A stretch of 32,150 nucleotides of DNA from assembly GCA_016284875.1 (NCBI GenBank), contig JAEEPS010000034.1, positions 1 to 32,150 on the forward strand. Direction: 5' to 3'. Origin of the DNA: Salinivirgaceae bacterium. GTDB taxonomy: Bacteria; Bacteroidota; Bacteroidia; Bacteroidales; SZUA-534. The stretch's first letter is position 1; each line of letters opens with the position of its first letter. The notes beneath the pieces were generated by a model, which saw only the letters and a program-made list of their open reading frames with translations, did no database searches and was not told the DNA's origin. The translations under genes were made by a program, and so were the position numbers. Positions 16,601 through 24,375 of the stretch are shown piece by piece.

Positions 16601-19600
16601 AATGTAACCGCTATTGCAGCAAATGAATTCGCGGATTACAGCGACCTCACCTCGATTAAAATTGGCAAAGGCGTTACTAGCGTTGGCGAGGATGCGTTTG
16701 AAGACTGTGACAACATAACCTCAATTATTACTGAAAGCAATGCCGATTTCAGTAATTCGGGTATATTTTTCTACAAAGATGGCTTCTACTTTAAGATGCT
16801 GACAAAGAACACGGTTGAATTGACCTCCTACGGCTCAGACAAAATGAAGATTCCTTCAACCGTCACCTTGGGCAACACATTTAAGGTTACCAAAATTGGT
16901 GATAGAGCGTTTGAGAATTGCGAGGAACTGACATCGTTAATCATTCCTGAAACTGTAACTAGAATTGACCAACGGGCTTTCGCTGGCTGCACCAACCTTA
17001 CCGAAATAAAACTTGGCAAAGGACTTAAAGGTAATTTTAAAATTGGTGATAAAGCCTTTGCTGGTTGCAACAACATAGAATCTGTTGTAATTGAAGGCGA
17101 CAACCTCAGTCTTTTAGGTGGAGAACTCTACTTTATTAAAGACGGCATCCGCTACAATGTGTTATACCAAAACGTTGTTGCAGTTGCTCCTAACAATTAT
17201 ACGGGCAATGTTGTGATTCCTGCAACCGTCGAGGCTGGAGACACATACAAAGTTCGGGAAATCGGTGATAAAGCATTTAAAGATTGCAGCGGTCTTGTAT
17301 CAATTGATTTGAGCAAAGACGCTAACCTTGAATATATTGGTTGGCAGGCATTTTCCAATTGCGACGGACTGACGAAGATAACTATTCCTGAATCAGTTAC
17401 TGGCATTGATGATTATGCGTTCAGTGGTTGCGACAACCTTGAAACGGTTGATTTGAGTAAGGCTAAAAATCTTGTAAATATTTATAATTATGCATTCTAC
17501 AATTGCTACAACCTTCAAACGCTGGATTTGAGCAATAATAAAAGTCTTGAATATATTGGTGATTATGCGTTCTACGAATGCTACGGACTGACAGAGATTA
17601 CCATCCCTGAATCGGTTACAACTATCGGTAGTAAGGCGTTCTACGGTTGCGACGGTTTGCTAAAGGTGGATTTGAGCAATGCCAAGAGTCTCACAAGAAT
17701 CGAAAATGAAGCATTCTATAGTTGCGACAATTTGGCTGAATTAGATTTGGAAAATGCCGAAAGTCTTAATTTTATTGGAAACTGGGCTATTGCATATTGC
17801 CCTTCGCTTGAATCGATTATTATTCCGAAATCGGTTAAAAATATGGGGTCCTATGTATTCCGCCAATCTTCAAATATCAGCCCGATACTCTGCGAGGCAG
17901 CAAGTAAGCCTTTGGATTGGGCTATAAACTGGAATTGGAATGGCTACCAAGTCATCTGGCACTACAACAACATTAAGGTGAATCTTTCGGTTAACAATAG
18001 CGAGTGGGGTACGGTGAGCGGCGCCGGCACCTACACCTACGGAGAAGATGTTCACATTAAGGCCACTCCAGCCAAAGGATATACCTTTGCGGGTTGGAGC
18101 GATAACACGCCATTCGATGATTTTATAGTTCCTGCAATGAACGACATCGACATCACCGCCATATTCTACAAAGTTACAGAATGTGTTGTTGGAAATAACT
18201 CAGTATATCTTATAAACGGAGAGTATGGCAACTGCGAGTTCACACCAACTATCAGCGGAACATATAACATCCATGCTGAATCAAGTTCTGAACCATATTT
18301 TGAAGTGCTTGATTCCAATTGGAGTTTTCTGGATTGGAGTTTCAATAGTTTACCGATCTATCTAGAGGCTGGCAAGAAATACTACATCTACACAGAAATG
18401 GACTATTCTGACGCTGACTATTTCAATCTTGTGATAGATGCACCTCAATATATAATTGAGGGCAAAGCCAAAAACGGCAAAGTTACTGGTGTAGGAGGAT
18501 ACAACGAAGGCGATTACGTTTATTTGGAGGCCATTCCCGACCCATACTACCATTTTGTAAAGTGGAGCGATGGTCGAACTTTCAGTTGGCGTGAATTCAC
18601 TGCCCATGAAAACGCCACTTACACTGCTGAGTTCGAACTTGACACTTACGAGATTGCTGCTTCAGCATCTAATGCCACCGTTGAGGGCACTGGCGAATAC
18701 GCTCATGGCAGCGAAGTAACTCTCACCGTCAAACCCGACGAGGGTTATGAGTTCCTCAATTGGGTCGATGGCAGCACTAAAAACCCGCGCAAGGTCACGG
18801 CTTTAGAAAGTGTCACCTACAGTGCCGAGATAGGCATCAAGTGGTACACCGTGAATTGCGCCGCACAGCATGCAACTGTTTATGGCTTAGGAGAATATAC
18901 TTACAACACTTCTTTGAATCTTTCCGCAGTTGCCGATGCAAACTATGAGATAGTTGACTGGCGCGATAAGAAAGGCAATGTTCTGGCCACCGGAACCAAC
19001 TACAGTTTCAACCTTACCAAAAACACTGATATTGTGCTGAATGTTAAAGGCGTAGATTGCGCAATCAACGCTTCAATGGAAAACGGCACAGTTGAGGGCA
19101 CTGGCTCTCACGAGTACGGCACCACAGTAACTCTAACAGCCAAACCGCAGCCAGGCTACAAATTCACAGGTTGGGAAGATGGCGAGACAAGCGCAACACG
19201 CACCTTCACTGTAACCAAACCTGAGAATCTGACGGCCCAAACCGCTCTGATAGACTATACGGTTCAAGTGTCGTCAAACGATCCTTCAAAGGGAACAGCC
19301 AGCTGCAGTGCCAGCACATTCAATTATAACCAAGTTGCCACAATTGAAGCACAGGCAATCGGCGAGAACAAGTTTGTGCGCTGGAGCGATGGCAACACAT
19401 CGGCCACACGCAACATCACCATTCAGCGCGACTGGAATCTGACAGCAGTGTTCAGCGACCAGTCATTGTTTGTGATTTCGGCAACAGCCGAGGCCAACGG
19501 CAATGTGCTTGGCGCAGGCCGCTATGCCGATGGCGAGACAGCAACACTCAGCGCTTACGCCAACCCTGGCTATAAGTTCAAAGAGTGGAGCGATGGCAAC

Positions 19601-21322
19601 ACCGATGCTGTACGCGAAATCAAAGTGACTGGCAGCAAGGAACTGACAGCCAAGTTCGAAATTGAGACCTACACACTCACAGTTGCAGCCGGAGCCAACG
19701 GCACAGCAACAGGCAGCGGTTCGTTCACCTTCGGCGCTGAGGCTAAACTCACCGCCACTGCCAATGCAGGTTATCACTTTGAGCGCTGGAGCGATGGCAA
19801 CACCAATGCCGAGCGCACTTTGAGCGTTTCAGGCAACACCACTCTCACTGCTGAGTTCGCCATCAACACCTACAATGTGAAGGCAACAGCCAAGAACGGC
19901 AAGGTTGAGGGCGCAGGCACCTACAACCATGGCGCCGAGGCAACACTCACCGCCACTGCCGCCACAGGCTATCACTTCACTCAGTGGAGCGACGGCAACA
20001 CCGACAACCCGCGCAAGGCCACTGTGACCAGCGATATGAATATTGAGGCTGAATTTGCAATCAACAGTTATGCAATTACCGCTGCCGCACAAAACGGCAC
20101 AGTATCGGGCGCAGGCACCTACAACTACGGTGCAGTGGCAACACTCATCGCCACAGCCGCCGATGGCTACCACTTCACTCAGTGGAGCGACGGCGTATTG
20201 AGCAGCCAGCGCAGCGAGATTGTGACCGAGGATAGAAAATACACCGCCGAGTTCGAGATCGACGCTTACAACGTAAGTGCAATGGCTCAGAACGGCTCAG
20301 TTGACGGCACAGGCATCTACAACTACGGTGCTGAGGCTACACTCACCGCCACTGCCGACCAGGGTTACTACTTCACTCAGTGGAGCGACGGCGTGAAGAC
20401 CAAGACCCGCACCGAGACCGTAACAGGCAGCATCTCGCTCAAGGCTGAGTTCGAGGTAAGCACCTACACCATCAGCGCCGCTGAGGCCGCCAACGGAAGC
20501 GTATCGGGCGCAGGCACCTACAACTACGGCGCTCTGGCAACCGTTACTGCCATTGCCGACGAAGGCTACCACTTCACTCAGTGGAGCGACGGCGTGACAA
20601 GCGAAACCCGCCGCCTGACAGTGGTTGAGGATGCTGAGTTCAGCGCATCGTTCGAAATCAACACCTACGAGGTTAAACTCTCGGCTGAGAACGGCACCGT
20701 ATCGGGCGCAGGAACCTTCAACCACGGCGAGAAGACAACCATCTCGGCCAAGGCCGACAGCCACTATCACTTTGTACGCTGGAGCGATGGCAACACCGAC
20801 AATCCGCGCACTCTGACCGTGACACGCAGCCGCAACCTCACCGCACAATTCGAGGCAGACCTTTACACCATCAAGGTGGCTGCCGAGAATGGTACAATCT
20901 ACGGTGCTTCTGCCTCACTTGAGTTCGGCGCAGTGGCAACGCTCAACGCAATGGCCGACTTTGGCTACCACTTCGTGAAATGGAGCGACGGCAACACCGA
21001 CAACCCGCGTTCAGTGACCATCGACGCCACTGTTCTGAGCAACATCGACAAGCCGTTCACCGCCATCTTCGAGAAGGATCCGGAGGAGAAACTGCCGCAC
21101 GTTGCAGTTGAAGACGAGGCTGCCGCCGGGGTTAACATCTACGCTTACGGCAACACCATCGTGGTTGAGAATGCCGATGCCGATATCTTCGTATTCGATG
21201 CCATGGGTCGCATGATTACCCGCGAAATTGCCACCATCGACCGCACCGAGATTCAGGTTGAAGGCACAGGCGTTTATGTTGTCAAGACAGGCAACACCAG
21301 CAAGCGCGTGATGATTAAATAA
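13685..21322 (+). CDS. Giant secreted BspA-type LRR / InlB B-repeat surface protein with T9SS-like sorting tail
   Basis: A 2545-residue secreted protein. Residues 1-23 are a signal peptide (MKRRVLFFIAS... ending AMAQ). About 46 BspA-type LRR_5 repeats follow (about 50-1425), built on AFYNCxxLxxVDLS and ITIPESVTSIG. They alternate between units of about 22 residues (IPxSVTxIG) and about 24 (DLSxAKxLTxIG), with a few longer insertions. Residues about 1429-2463 hold 14 divergent InlB B-repeats of about 66 residues (GTVSGAGTYNYGAxATLTA, FTQWSDGxT). A separate beta-rich domain of about 90 residues sits between the first and second B-repeat. The last 80 residues (NIYAYGNTIVVENADADIFV, FDAMGRMI, ending SKRVMIK) resemble a type A T9SS sorting domain. 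BspA proteins bind host matrix proteins or other bacteria, so adhesion is a reasonable inference. The gene has its own promoter and terminator. Confidence 0.93.
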   Translation: MKRRVLFFIASFLTLGAGAAMAQDVKNFVENGFVYEDMTKETLIRYEGNSSNVEISNKVKVIRDGAFSGNKSVVSVTIPSSVTTIDHSIFYNCPNLQTVDLSRAKGITSISSYMFQQCSSLKNIELPAWITRIGEQAFYECSSLQSIAIPASTSTISNYAFYNCANLTNVDFSKAENLTYLGQYAFYNCPKLASLDLSGAKKLTTLKYSAFYNCDGFQEIKFPAGLTTIESSCFQDCNGLKKVTIPESVTSIGGDVFRSCSNLETVDLSKAAKLSSITSSSFAYCTKLTEIKISSQNKYFTSFDGALYNKDKTKIICWPAGKTDLNFPVSVTTIGANAFSGNMNLTKVTIPRQITSIGSQAFYGCSKLITVDFSAANSLTSIGSFAFGYCTKLTKADLSGAKNLTSIGEYAFYGCHNMETVDLSQSAKLETIDGAAFGDCSKVKELNISSRNENFASVDGVLYSKDKTKLVYWPLGKTPITIPSSVTYIGGYAFYGNQNLEKLEISKQITTIGQYAFAYCSNLESIDFSNAENLKTIGTGAFLSCQLLTEITIPNSVNTIGNEAFRYCYELKTVSIGSGLTNISSNNIFEDCNKIETVYFNNNSSSARPFYNKSSLKTVVAGDKVTYIPANAFAYCYNLESVDLSQATKLTSIGNSAFGYCGSLTELLVPSSVKSIGNNMIVGCSKLKFNEYEGARYLGNKTNKYVILISAKSSDITECRIPDETKAIAATAFNGCTKLKNLTIGSGVTSIDKYTFSSCPIETLTYNTNAIGTMFNRKSSLKTVNVGNKVTNIATDAFSRCSNLQTLNLSNAKKLETIGDNAFYNTQLTTLSIPEEVTSIGECAFTCQNLKTVDFSNAKKLTTINSYAFQVCAITEITIPETVTSIGEHAFRCCSQLTKVDLSKAKNLKTINNATFILCTNLKTVILGSGITSIAADAFYNCDNIENLTYNSNGIGTMYSWGTSLKTLNIGDNVTAIAANEFADYSDLTSIKIGKGVTSVGEDAFEDCDNITSIITESNADFSNSGIFFYKDGFYFKMLTKNTVELTSYGSDKMKIPSTVTLGNTFKVTKIGDRAFENCEELTSLIIPETVTRIDQRAFAGCTNLTEIKLGKGLKGNFKIGDKAFAGCNNIESVVIEGDNLSLLGGELYFIKDGIRYNVLYQNVVAVAPNNYTGNVVIPATVEAGDTYKVREIGDKAFKDCSGLVSIDLSKDANLEYIGWQAFSNCDGLTKITIPESVTGIDDYAFSGCDNLETVDLSKAKNLVNIYNYAFYNCYNLQTLDLSNNKSLEYIGDYAFYECYGLTEITIPESVTTIGSKAFYGCDGLLKVDLSNAKSLTRIENEAFYSCDNLAELDLENAESLNFIGNWAIAYCPSLESIIIPKSVKNMGSYVFRQSSNISPILCEAASKPLDWAINWNWNGYQVIWHYNNIKVNLSVNNSEWGTVSGAGTYTYGEDVHIKATPAKGYTFAGWSDNTPFDDFIVPAMNDIDITAIFYKVTECVVGNNSVYLINGEYGNCEFTPTISGTYNIHAESSSEPYFEVLDSNWSFLDWSFNSLPIYLEAGKKYYIYTEMDYSDADYFNLVIDAPQYIIEGKAKNGKVTGVGGYNEGDYVYLEAIPDPYYHFVKWSDGRTFSWREFTAHENATYTAEFELDTYEIAASASNATVEGTGEYAHGSEVTLTVKPDEGYEFLNWVDGSTKNPRKVTALESVTYSAEIGIKWYTVNCAAQHATVYGLGEYTYNTSLNLSAVADANYEIVDWRDKKGNVLATGTNYSFNLTKNTDIVLNVKGVDCAINASMENGTVEGTGSHEYGTTVTLTAKPQPGYKFTGWEDGETSATRTFTVTKPENLTAQTALIDYTVQVSSNDPSKGTASCSASTFNYNQVATIEAQAIGENKFVRWSDGNTSATRNITIQRDWNLTAVFSDQSLFVISATAEANGNVLGAGRYADGETATLSAYANPGYKFKEWSDGNTDAVREIKVTGSKELTAKFEIETYTLTVAAGANGTATGSGSFTFGAEAKLTATANAGYHFERWSDGNTNAERTLSVSGNTTLTAEFAINTYNVKATAKNGKVEGAGTYNHGAEATLTATAATGYHFTQWSDGNTDNPRKATVTSDMNIEAEFAINSYAITAAAQNGTVSGAGTYNYGAVATLIATAADGYHFTQWSDGVLSSQRSEIVTEDRKYTAEFEIDAYNVSAMAQNGSVDGTGIYNYGAEATLTATADQGYYFTQWSDGVKTKTRTETVTGSISLKAEFEVSTYTISAAEAANGSVSGAGTYNYGALATVTAIADEGYHFTQWSDGVTSETRRLTVVEDAEFSASFEINTYEVKLSAENGTVSGAGTFNHGEKTTISAKADSHYHFVRWSDGNTDNPRTLTVTRSRNLTAQFEADLYTIKVAAENGTIYGASASLEFGAVATLNAMADFGYHFVKWSDGNTDNPRSVTIDATVLSNIDKPFTAIFEKDPEEKLPHVAVEDEAAAGVNIYAYGNTIVVENADADIFVFDAMGRMITREIATIDRTEIQVEGTGVYVVKTGNTSKRVMIK
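18448..21075 (+). repeat. Thirteen tandem InlB-type B-repeats; central copies near-identical in DNA
   Basis: Thirteen consecutive units of about 66 residues (198 bp) follow the inserted beta domain. A 14th unit precedes it at about 17969-18172. Copies at about 19.9-20.6 kb share long DNA identity: the core CACTTCACTCAGTGGAGCGA, or the same with one base changed, occurs at 19973, 20171, 20369 and 20570, spaced 198, 198 and 201 bp. Earlier copies (18.4-19.4 kb) are far more diverged. This fits recent unequal recombination or slippage in the distal part of the array. Confidence 0.85.
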
Positions 21323-21364
21323 GAGAGGATTTTTCTCATAAATAAATTGGAATTTTAAAAGAGA

Positions 21365-21400
21365 GCGAGGCTGTCAGAAATGGCAGCCTCGCTTGTTTTT
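21365..21400 (+). terminator. Intrinsic terminator after the giant gene
   Basis: An 11-bp stem GCGAGGCTGTC (21365-21375) / GGCAGCCTCGC (21382-21392), with one G-U pair and a 6-base loop, is followed by TTGTTTTT. It lies 42 bases after the stop at 21322. Confidence 0.92.
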
Positions 21401-21404
21401 AGTA

Positions 21405-21420
21405 ATCGCCATCAGGCGAT
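21405..21420. repeat. Small perfect hairpin ATCGCC-ATCA-GGCGAT
   Basis: A 6-bp perfect inverted repeat with a 4-base loop, immediately after the terminator and before the octamer array. No T tract follows. Similar TCGC/GCGA mini-hairpins occur in other gaps of this window. Confidence 0.5.
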
Positions 21421-21425
21421 AAACC

Positions 21426-21497
21426 TTCAATTATTCAGTTATTCAATTAATCAATCCTTCAGTTATTCAGTTATTCAGTCCTTCAATTAATCAGTAA
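21426..21497. repeat. Array of nine degenerate 8-base repeats
   Basis: In strict 8-base register: TTCAATTA, TTCAGTTA, TTCAATTA, ATCAATCC, TTCAGTTA, TTCAGTTA, TTCAGTCC, TTCAATTA, ATCAGTAA. All share the TCAR core. The array spans the rest of the gap and runs through the stop codon and last codons of rnr (stop at 21487-21489), so the final residues of RNase R come from repeat sequence. Confidence 0.75.
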
Positions 21498-23667
21498 ATG
21501 GAATCTCCATCCTCACCATCTCAAAATCGAGTTGCTTCTTCTCCATATTGGCGGCCACAACGCGCACCGATACCTTGTCGCCCATGGTGTAGCGGCGTTT
21601 GGTGCGGTGGCCGATGACTGCAAATTCGGCTTCGTCGTACTCGTAGAAATCGTCAGTCAGCGAGCGCACCGAGACCATGCCCTCGCACTTGCTGTCGTTC
21701 AGTTCCACGTAGATGCCCCACTGCGTAACGCCCGAAATCACGCCGTCGAAAATCTTGCCCACGTTGTCCTTCATGAACTCAACCTGCTTGTATTTTATCG
21801 ATGCGCGCTCGGCGCTTGTGGCCAGTTGCTCCATCTCCGACGAGTGCTTGCACATCTGCTCGTAGGTTTCGGCAGGCACGCTCTTGCCGTTCTCCAAGTA
21901 ATGAGCCAGCAGGCGGTGAACCATCATGTCGGGGTAGCGGCGGATGGGCGATGTGAAATGCGTGTAGTAGTCGAACGCCAGGCCGTAGTGCCCGATGTTC
22001 TTGGTCGAATACTCGGCGCGCGCCATGGTGCGGATGGCCAGCGTCTCAACCACCGTCTGCTCGGTTTTGCCGTTGACATCTGACAGCAGCGCGTTCATCG
22101 AACTTGCAATCTTCTTCTTCGATTTGGTTTGTATCTGATAGCCAAACCGCTTGATAAACTGTGCGAAAGCGGTAAGTTTCTCGCTGTTGGGCTCGCCGTG
22201 GATTCGATAGACGAACGTGCGCTTCGGCTTGCCTGCTTCGGGTTTGCCCACAAACTCGGCCACCTTGCGGTTGGCCAGCAGCATGAACTCTTCAATGAGT
22301 TGGTTGGCTTCCTTCTGCTCTTTCAGATAAACGCCGATGGGGCGCGCTTCTTCGTCGAGTTGGAATTTCACTTCGCTGCGCTCAAACGATATGGCGCCTG
22401 CGGCAAAGCGCTTTTCGCGAAGTTTCTGCGCCAGGCCGTTGAGTGTGAGAAGTTCTTCGGCTAGCGGGCCTTCCTTTGCCTCAATCACCTGCTGAGCGTC
22501 TTCGTAAGCAAACCGGTGGTCGGAATTGATGACCGTGCGGCCGAACCATTGGCTCAGAACATTGGCGTCGGCATCGAGTTCAAACACGGCCGAGAAGCAG
22601 AGTTTCTCTTCGTTGGGGCGCAGCGAGCAGACCTTGTTCGAGAGTTTTTCGGGCAGCATGGGCACTGTGCGGTCAACCAGATAGACCGATGTGGCACGCT
22701 GATAGGCTTCTTTTTCCAAAGCGGTGTTGGGGCGCACGTAGAAGGTGACGTCGGCAATATGGACACCCACTTCAAAACGGTCGTCGGCCAATTGGCGGAA
22801 CGATATGGCGTCGTCGAAATCCTTGGCGTCGGCAGGGTCGATGGTGAAGGTTGTCACCTGTCGGAAATCGCGTCGGCGGGCAATCTCTTCTTCCGAAATC
22901 TGCTCATCCACTTCGGCGGCGGCGTCTTCAACGCGTTTCGGGAAGCGGTAGGGCAGCCCGTATTCGGCCAGAATGGCGTGCATCTCGGTGTTGTTCTCGC
23001 CCGGATTGCCCAGAACTTCAACAATCTCGCCAATCGGGTTTTTCTGTTTCTCGGTCCATTCCACAACGCGTGCGGTGGCCTTCTGTCCGCGCTGCGCGCC
23101 TTTCATCTTGTCCAGCGGAATGAAGATGTCGAACGGCATCTGTGTGCGGTCGGGCACCAGGAACGCAAAGTGTTTCGATGTCTCGACAACGCCCACAAAC
23201 AGTTCGCGCTTGCGCTTGATAATCTCAATCACTTCGCCTTCAACGTGCTTGCGGCTGCGGTCGGCATAGATGAAAACCTTCACCGTGTCGCCGTTCAGGG
23301 CGTGGTGCAAGTTGCTAGCCGAAATGTAGATGTCGCCTTCAAACTCATCGGAAACCACAAACGCCGCGCCGCTCGATGTCAGGTCGACAGTGCCTGTCAC
23401 GTAGGCCGATTTCTGCGTCATGCGGAATTTTCCGCGCGATGGCTCGTCAAGGTCGCCATCGGCCGCCAGTTCGTTCAGGCAGGTGTTGAGCAGTTTGCGC
23501 GTCTCGTCGTCGGCAATACCCATCAACTTCGACAACTGCTTGTAGTTGAGCAGTCTGCCATCGTTCTGATTGAAAGTTGAAAGAATACGGTTTTTGAGCG
23601 ATTTTTTGTTGTCGCCGGCCGGCTTCTTCGCCTTCGCCTTTTTGGCCGATTGTGATTTCTTTACCAT
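21487..23667 (-). CDS. rnr: Ribonuclease R (RNB-family 3'-5' exoribonuclease)
   Basis: A 726-residue RNase R. A Lys/Ala-rich N-terminal tail (MVKKSQSAKKAKAKKPAG) is followed by a winged-helix-like region (NYKQLSKLMGIADDETR) and cold-shock OB domains (GTVDLTSSGAAFVVSDEFEG). The RNB catalytic domain has the metal-binding aspartates in TIDPADAKDFDDAISF, plus VGVHIADVTFYV and HFTSPIRRYPDMMVHRLLAHY. A C-terminal S1 domain reads ISGVTQWGIYVELNDSKCEG. The enzyme degrades structured RNA processively. The ATG at 23667 is preferred over one at 23694, because the longer version would sit inside the upstream gene and add a non-conserved leader. The start overlaps the upstream stop by 7 bases (ATGGTAA), suggesting translational coupling. 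The basic tail is at the N-terminus; no long basic C-terminal tail is seen. Confidence 0.96.
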   Translation of the reverse strand: MVKKSQSAKKAKAKKPAGDNKKSLKNRILSTFNQNDGRLLNYKQLSKLMGIADDETRKLLNTCLNELAADGDLDEPSRGKFRMTQKSAYVTGTVDLTSSGAAFVVSDEFEGDIYISASNLHHALNGDTVKVFIYADRSRKHVEGEVIEIIKRKRELFVGVVETSKHFAFLVPDRTQMPFDIFIPLDKMKGAQRGQKATARVVEWTEKQKNPIGEIVEVLGNPGENNTEMHAILAEYGLPYRFPKRVEDAAAEVDEQISEEEIARRRDFRQVTTFTIDPADAKDFDDAISFRQLADDRFEVGVHIADVTFYVRPNTALEKEAYQRATSVYLVDRTVPMLPEKLSNKVCSLRPNEEKLCFSAVFELDADANVLSQWFGRTVINSDHRFAYEDAQQVIEAKEGPLAEELLTLNGLAQKLREKRFAAGAISFERSEVKFQLDEEARPIGVYLKEQKEANQLIEEFMLLANRKVAEFVGKPEAGKPKRTFVYRIHGEPNSEKLTAFAQFIKRFGYQIQTKSKKKIASSMNALLSDVNGKTEQTVVETLAIRTMARAEYSTKNIGHYGLAFDYYTHFTSPIRRYPDMMVHRLLAHYLENGKSVPAETYEQMCKHSSEMEQLATSAERASIKYKQVEFMKDNVGKIFDGVISGVTQWGIYVELNDSKCEGMVSVRSLTDDFYEYDEAEFAVIGHRTKRRYTMGDKVSVRVVAANMEKKQLDFEMVRMEIPFTD

Positions 23668-24263
23668 AATGAACTGATTATGAATATTATCCAAATAGTC
23701 GCATATCCAATGATAAATCCCAAATACACCTGCGAAGGGGTATGCTCGTTAAGAATTAGACGTGCCGTCGCAACCAGTCCGGATATAAGAACCGTCAGCG
23801 CCAGCAACAGCGACAAGTTGGGATTGACAAACGTCAGATAGGAAACAAGAGCAGTGAGTCCGCCCCACCCGATGGTGTGCAGACTGACGCGAGTGAAGAT
23901 GGCCATGATTGTCGCCTCAACCAGAGTAACAGCCGTGGCCAGCACAAAAATGCGCATCATCTCGGGTGCATGCCATCCGCCAAGAACATGGCTGAACGCC
24001 AGCACGCACGCAGCAGTAACGGTCAGCGCAAAAACCCGCTCGCGCCGCTGCTTCATTTTCAAATCGCTGATAAAGCCCAACATTCGCGCCAAAAGCACGA
24101 AAACCAACGGCATCACAACCGTGTAGCCAAGGCAGTAAAGCGTGAGCATAACTTGGGAAGTTGACAGGCCGGGCATTATCTGGCTCATGATGAGCAGCAA
24201 TCCGAAAGTTGCCGCAAAAACTGGGTGGAGCACCACCGACACACCGTTGAAAATCTTATTCAC
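23661..24263 (-). CDS. Degenerate PAP2-like integral membrane protein
   Basis: A 200-residue membrane protein with six or so hydrophobic helices. Its C-terminal part has a PAP2-like arrangement: SLHTIGWGGL where PSGH would be expected, then ARLILNEHTPSQVYLGFIIG, resembling the SRx5HxxxD motif with the His kept and the Asp replaced. The basic stretch MKQRRERVFAL stands where KX6RP is expected. The family includes lipid phosphatases; with several catalytic positions changed, activity is doubtful and a non-enzymatic or altered role is possible. It overlaps the rnr start by 7 bases, so both are probably made from one transcript. An imperfect -7 box, TACCTTTA, lies at 24292-24285 on the minus strand. 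Family placement is moderate. Confidence 0.72.
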   Translation of the reverse strand: MNKIFNGVSVVLHPVFAATFGLLLIMSQIMPGLSTSQVMLTLYCLGYTVVMPLVFVLLARMLGFISDLKMKQRRERVFALTVTAACVLAFSHVLGGWHAPEMMRIFVLATAVTLVEATIMAIFTRVSLHTIGWGGLTALVSYLTFVNPNLSLLLALTVLISGLVATARLILNEHTPSQVYLGFIIGYATIWIIFIISSLW

Positions 24264-24347
24264 TCTGTCGATTTTTTATGAGCCTAAAGGTAATCGCGTT
24301 TTTTGAATTTGCTAACGGCTATTTTCCAATTTTGGACACATTTATCA

Positions 24348-24355
24348 TACTTTTG
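24348..24355 (+). promoter_or_regulatory. -7 box TACTTTTG for the HAD phosphatase gene
   Basis: TACTTTTG fits TAnnTTTG and lies 20 bases before the ATG at 24376. TTTGG at 24332 is only about 13 bases upstream, too close for a standard -33 element. Confidence 0.45.
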
Positions 24356-24375
24356 CGCCCGACAAAAACAGAGCG

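Noticed and set aside
18448..21075. Regular repeats considered as CRISPR-like or satellite DNA
   Set aside because: The repeats are 198 bp, in frame and encode B-repeat domains; there are no short identical repeats with unique spacers and no cas genes.
22516..23580. 354-codon open frame on the plus strand
   Set aside because: Antisense to rnr; the RNase R catalytic and S1 motifs are on the other strand.
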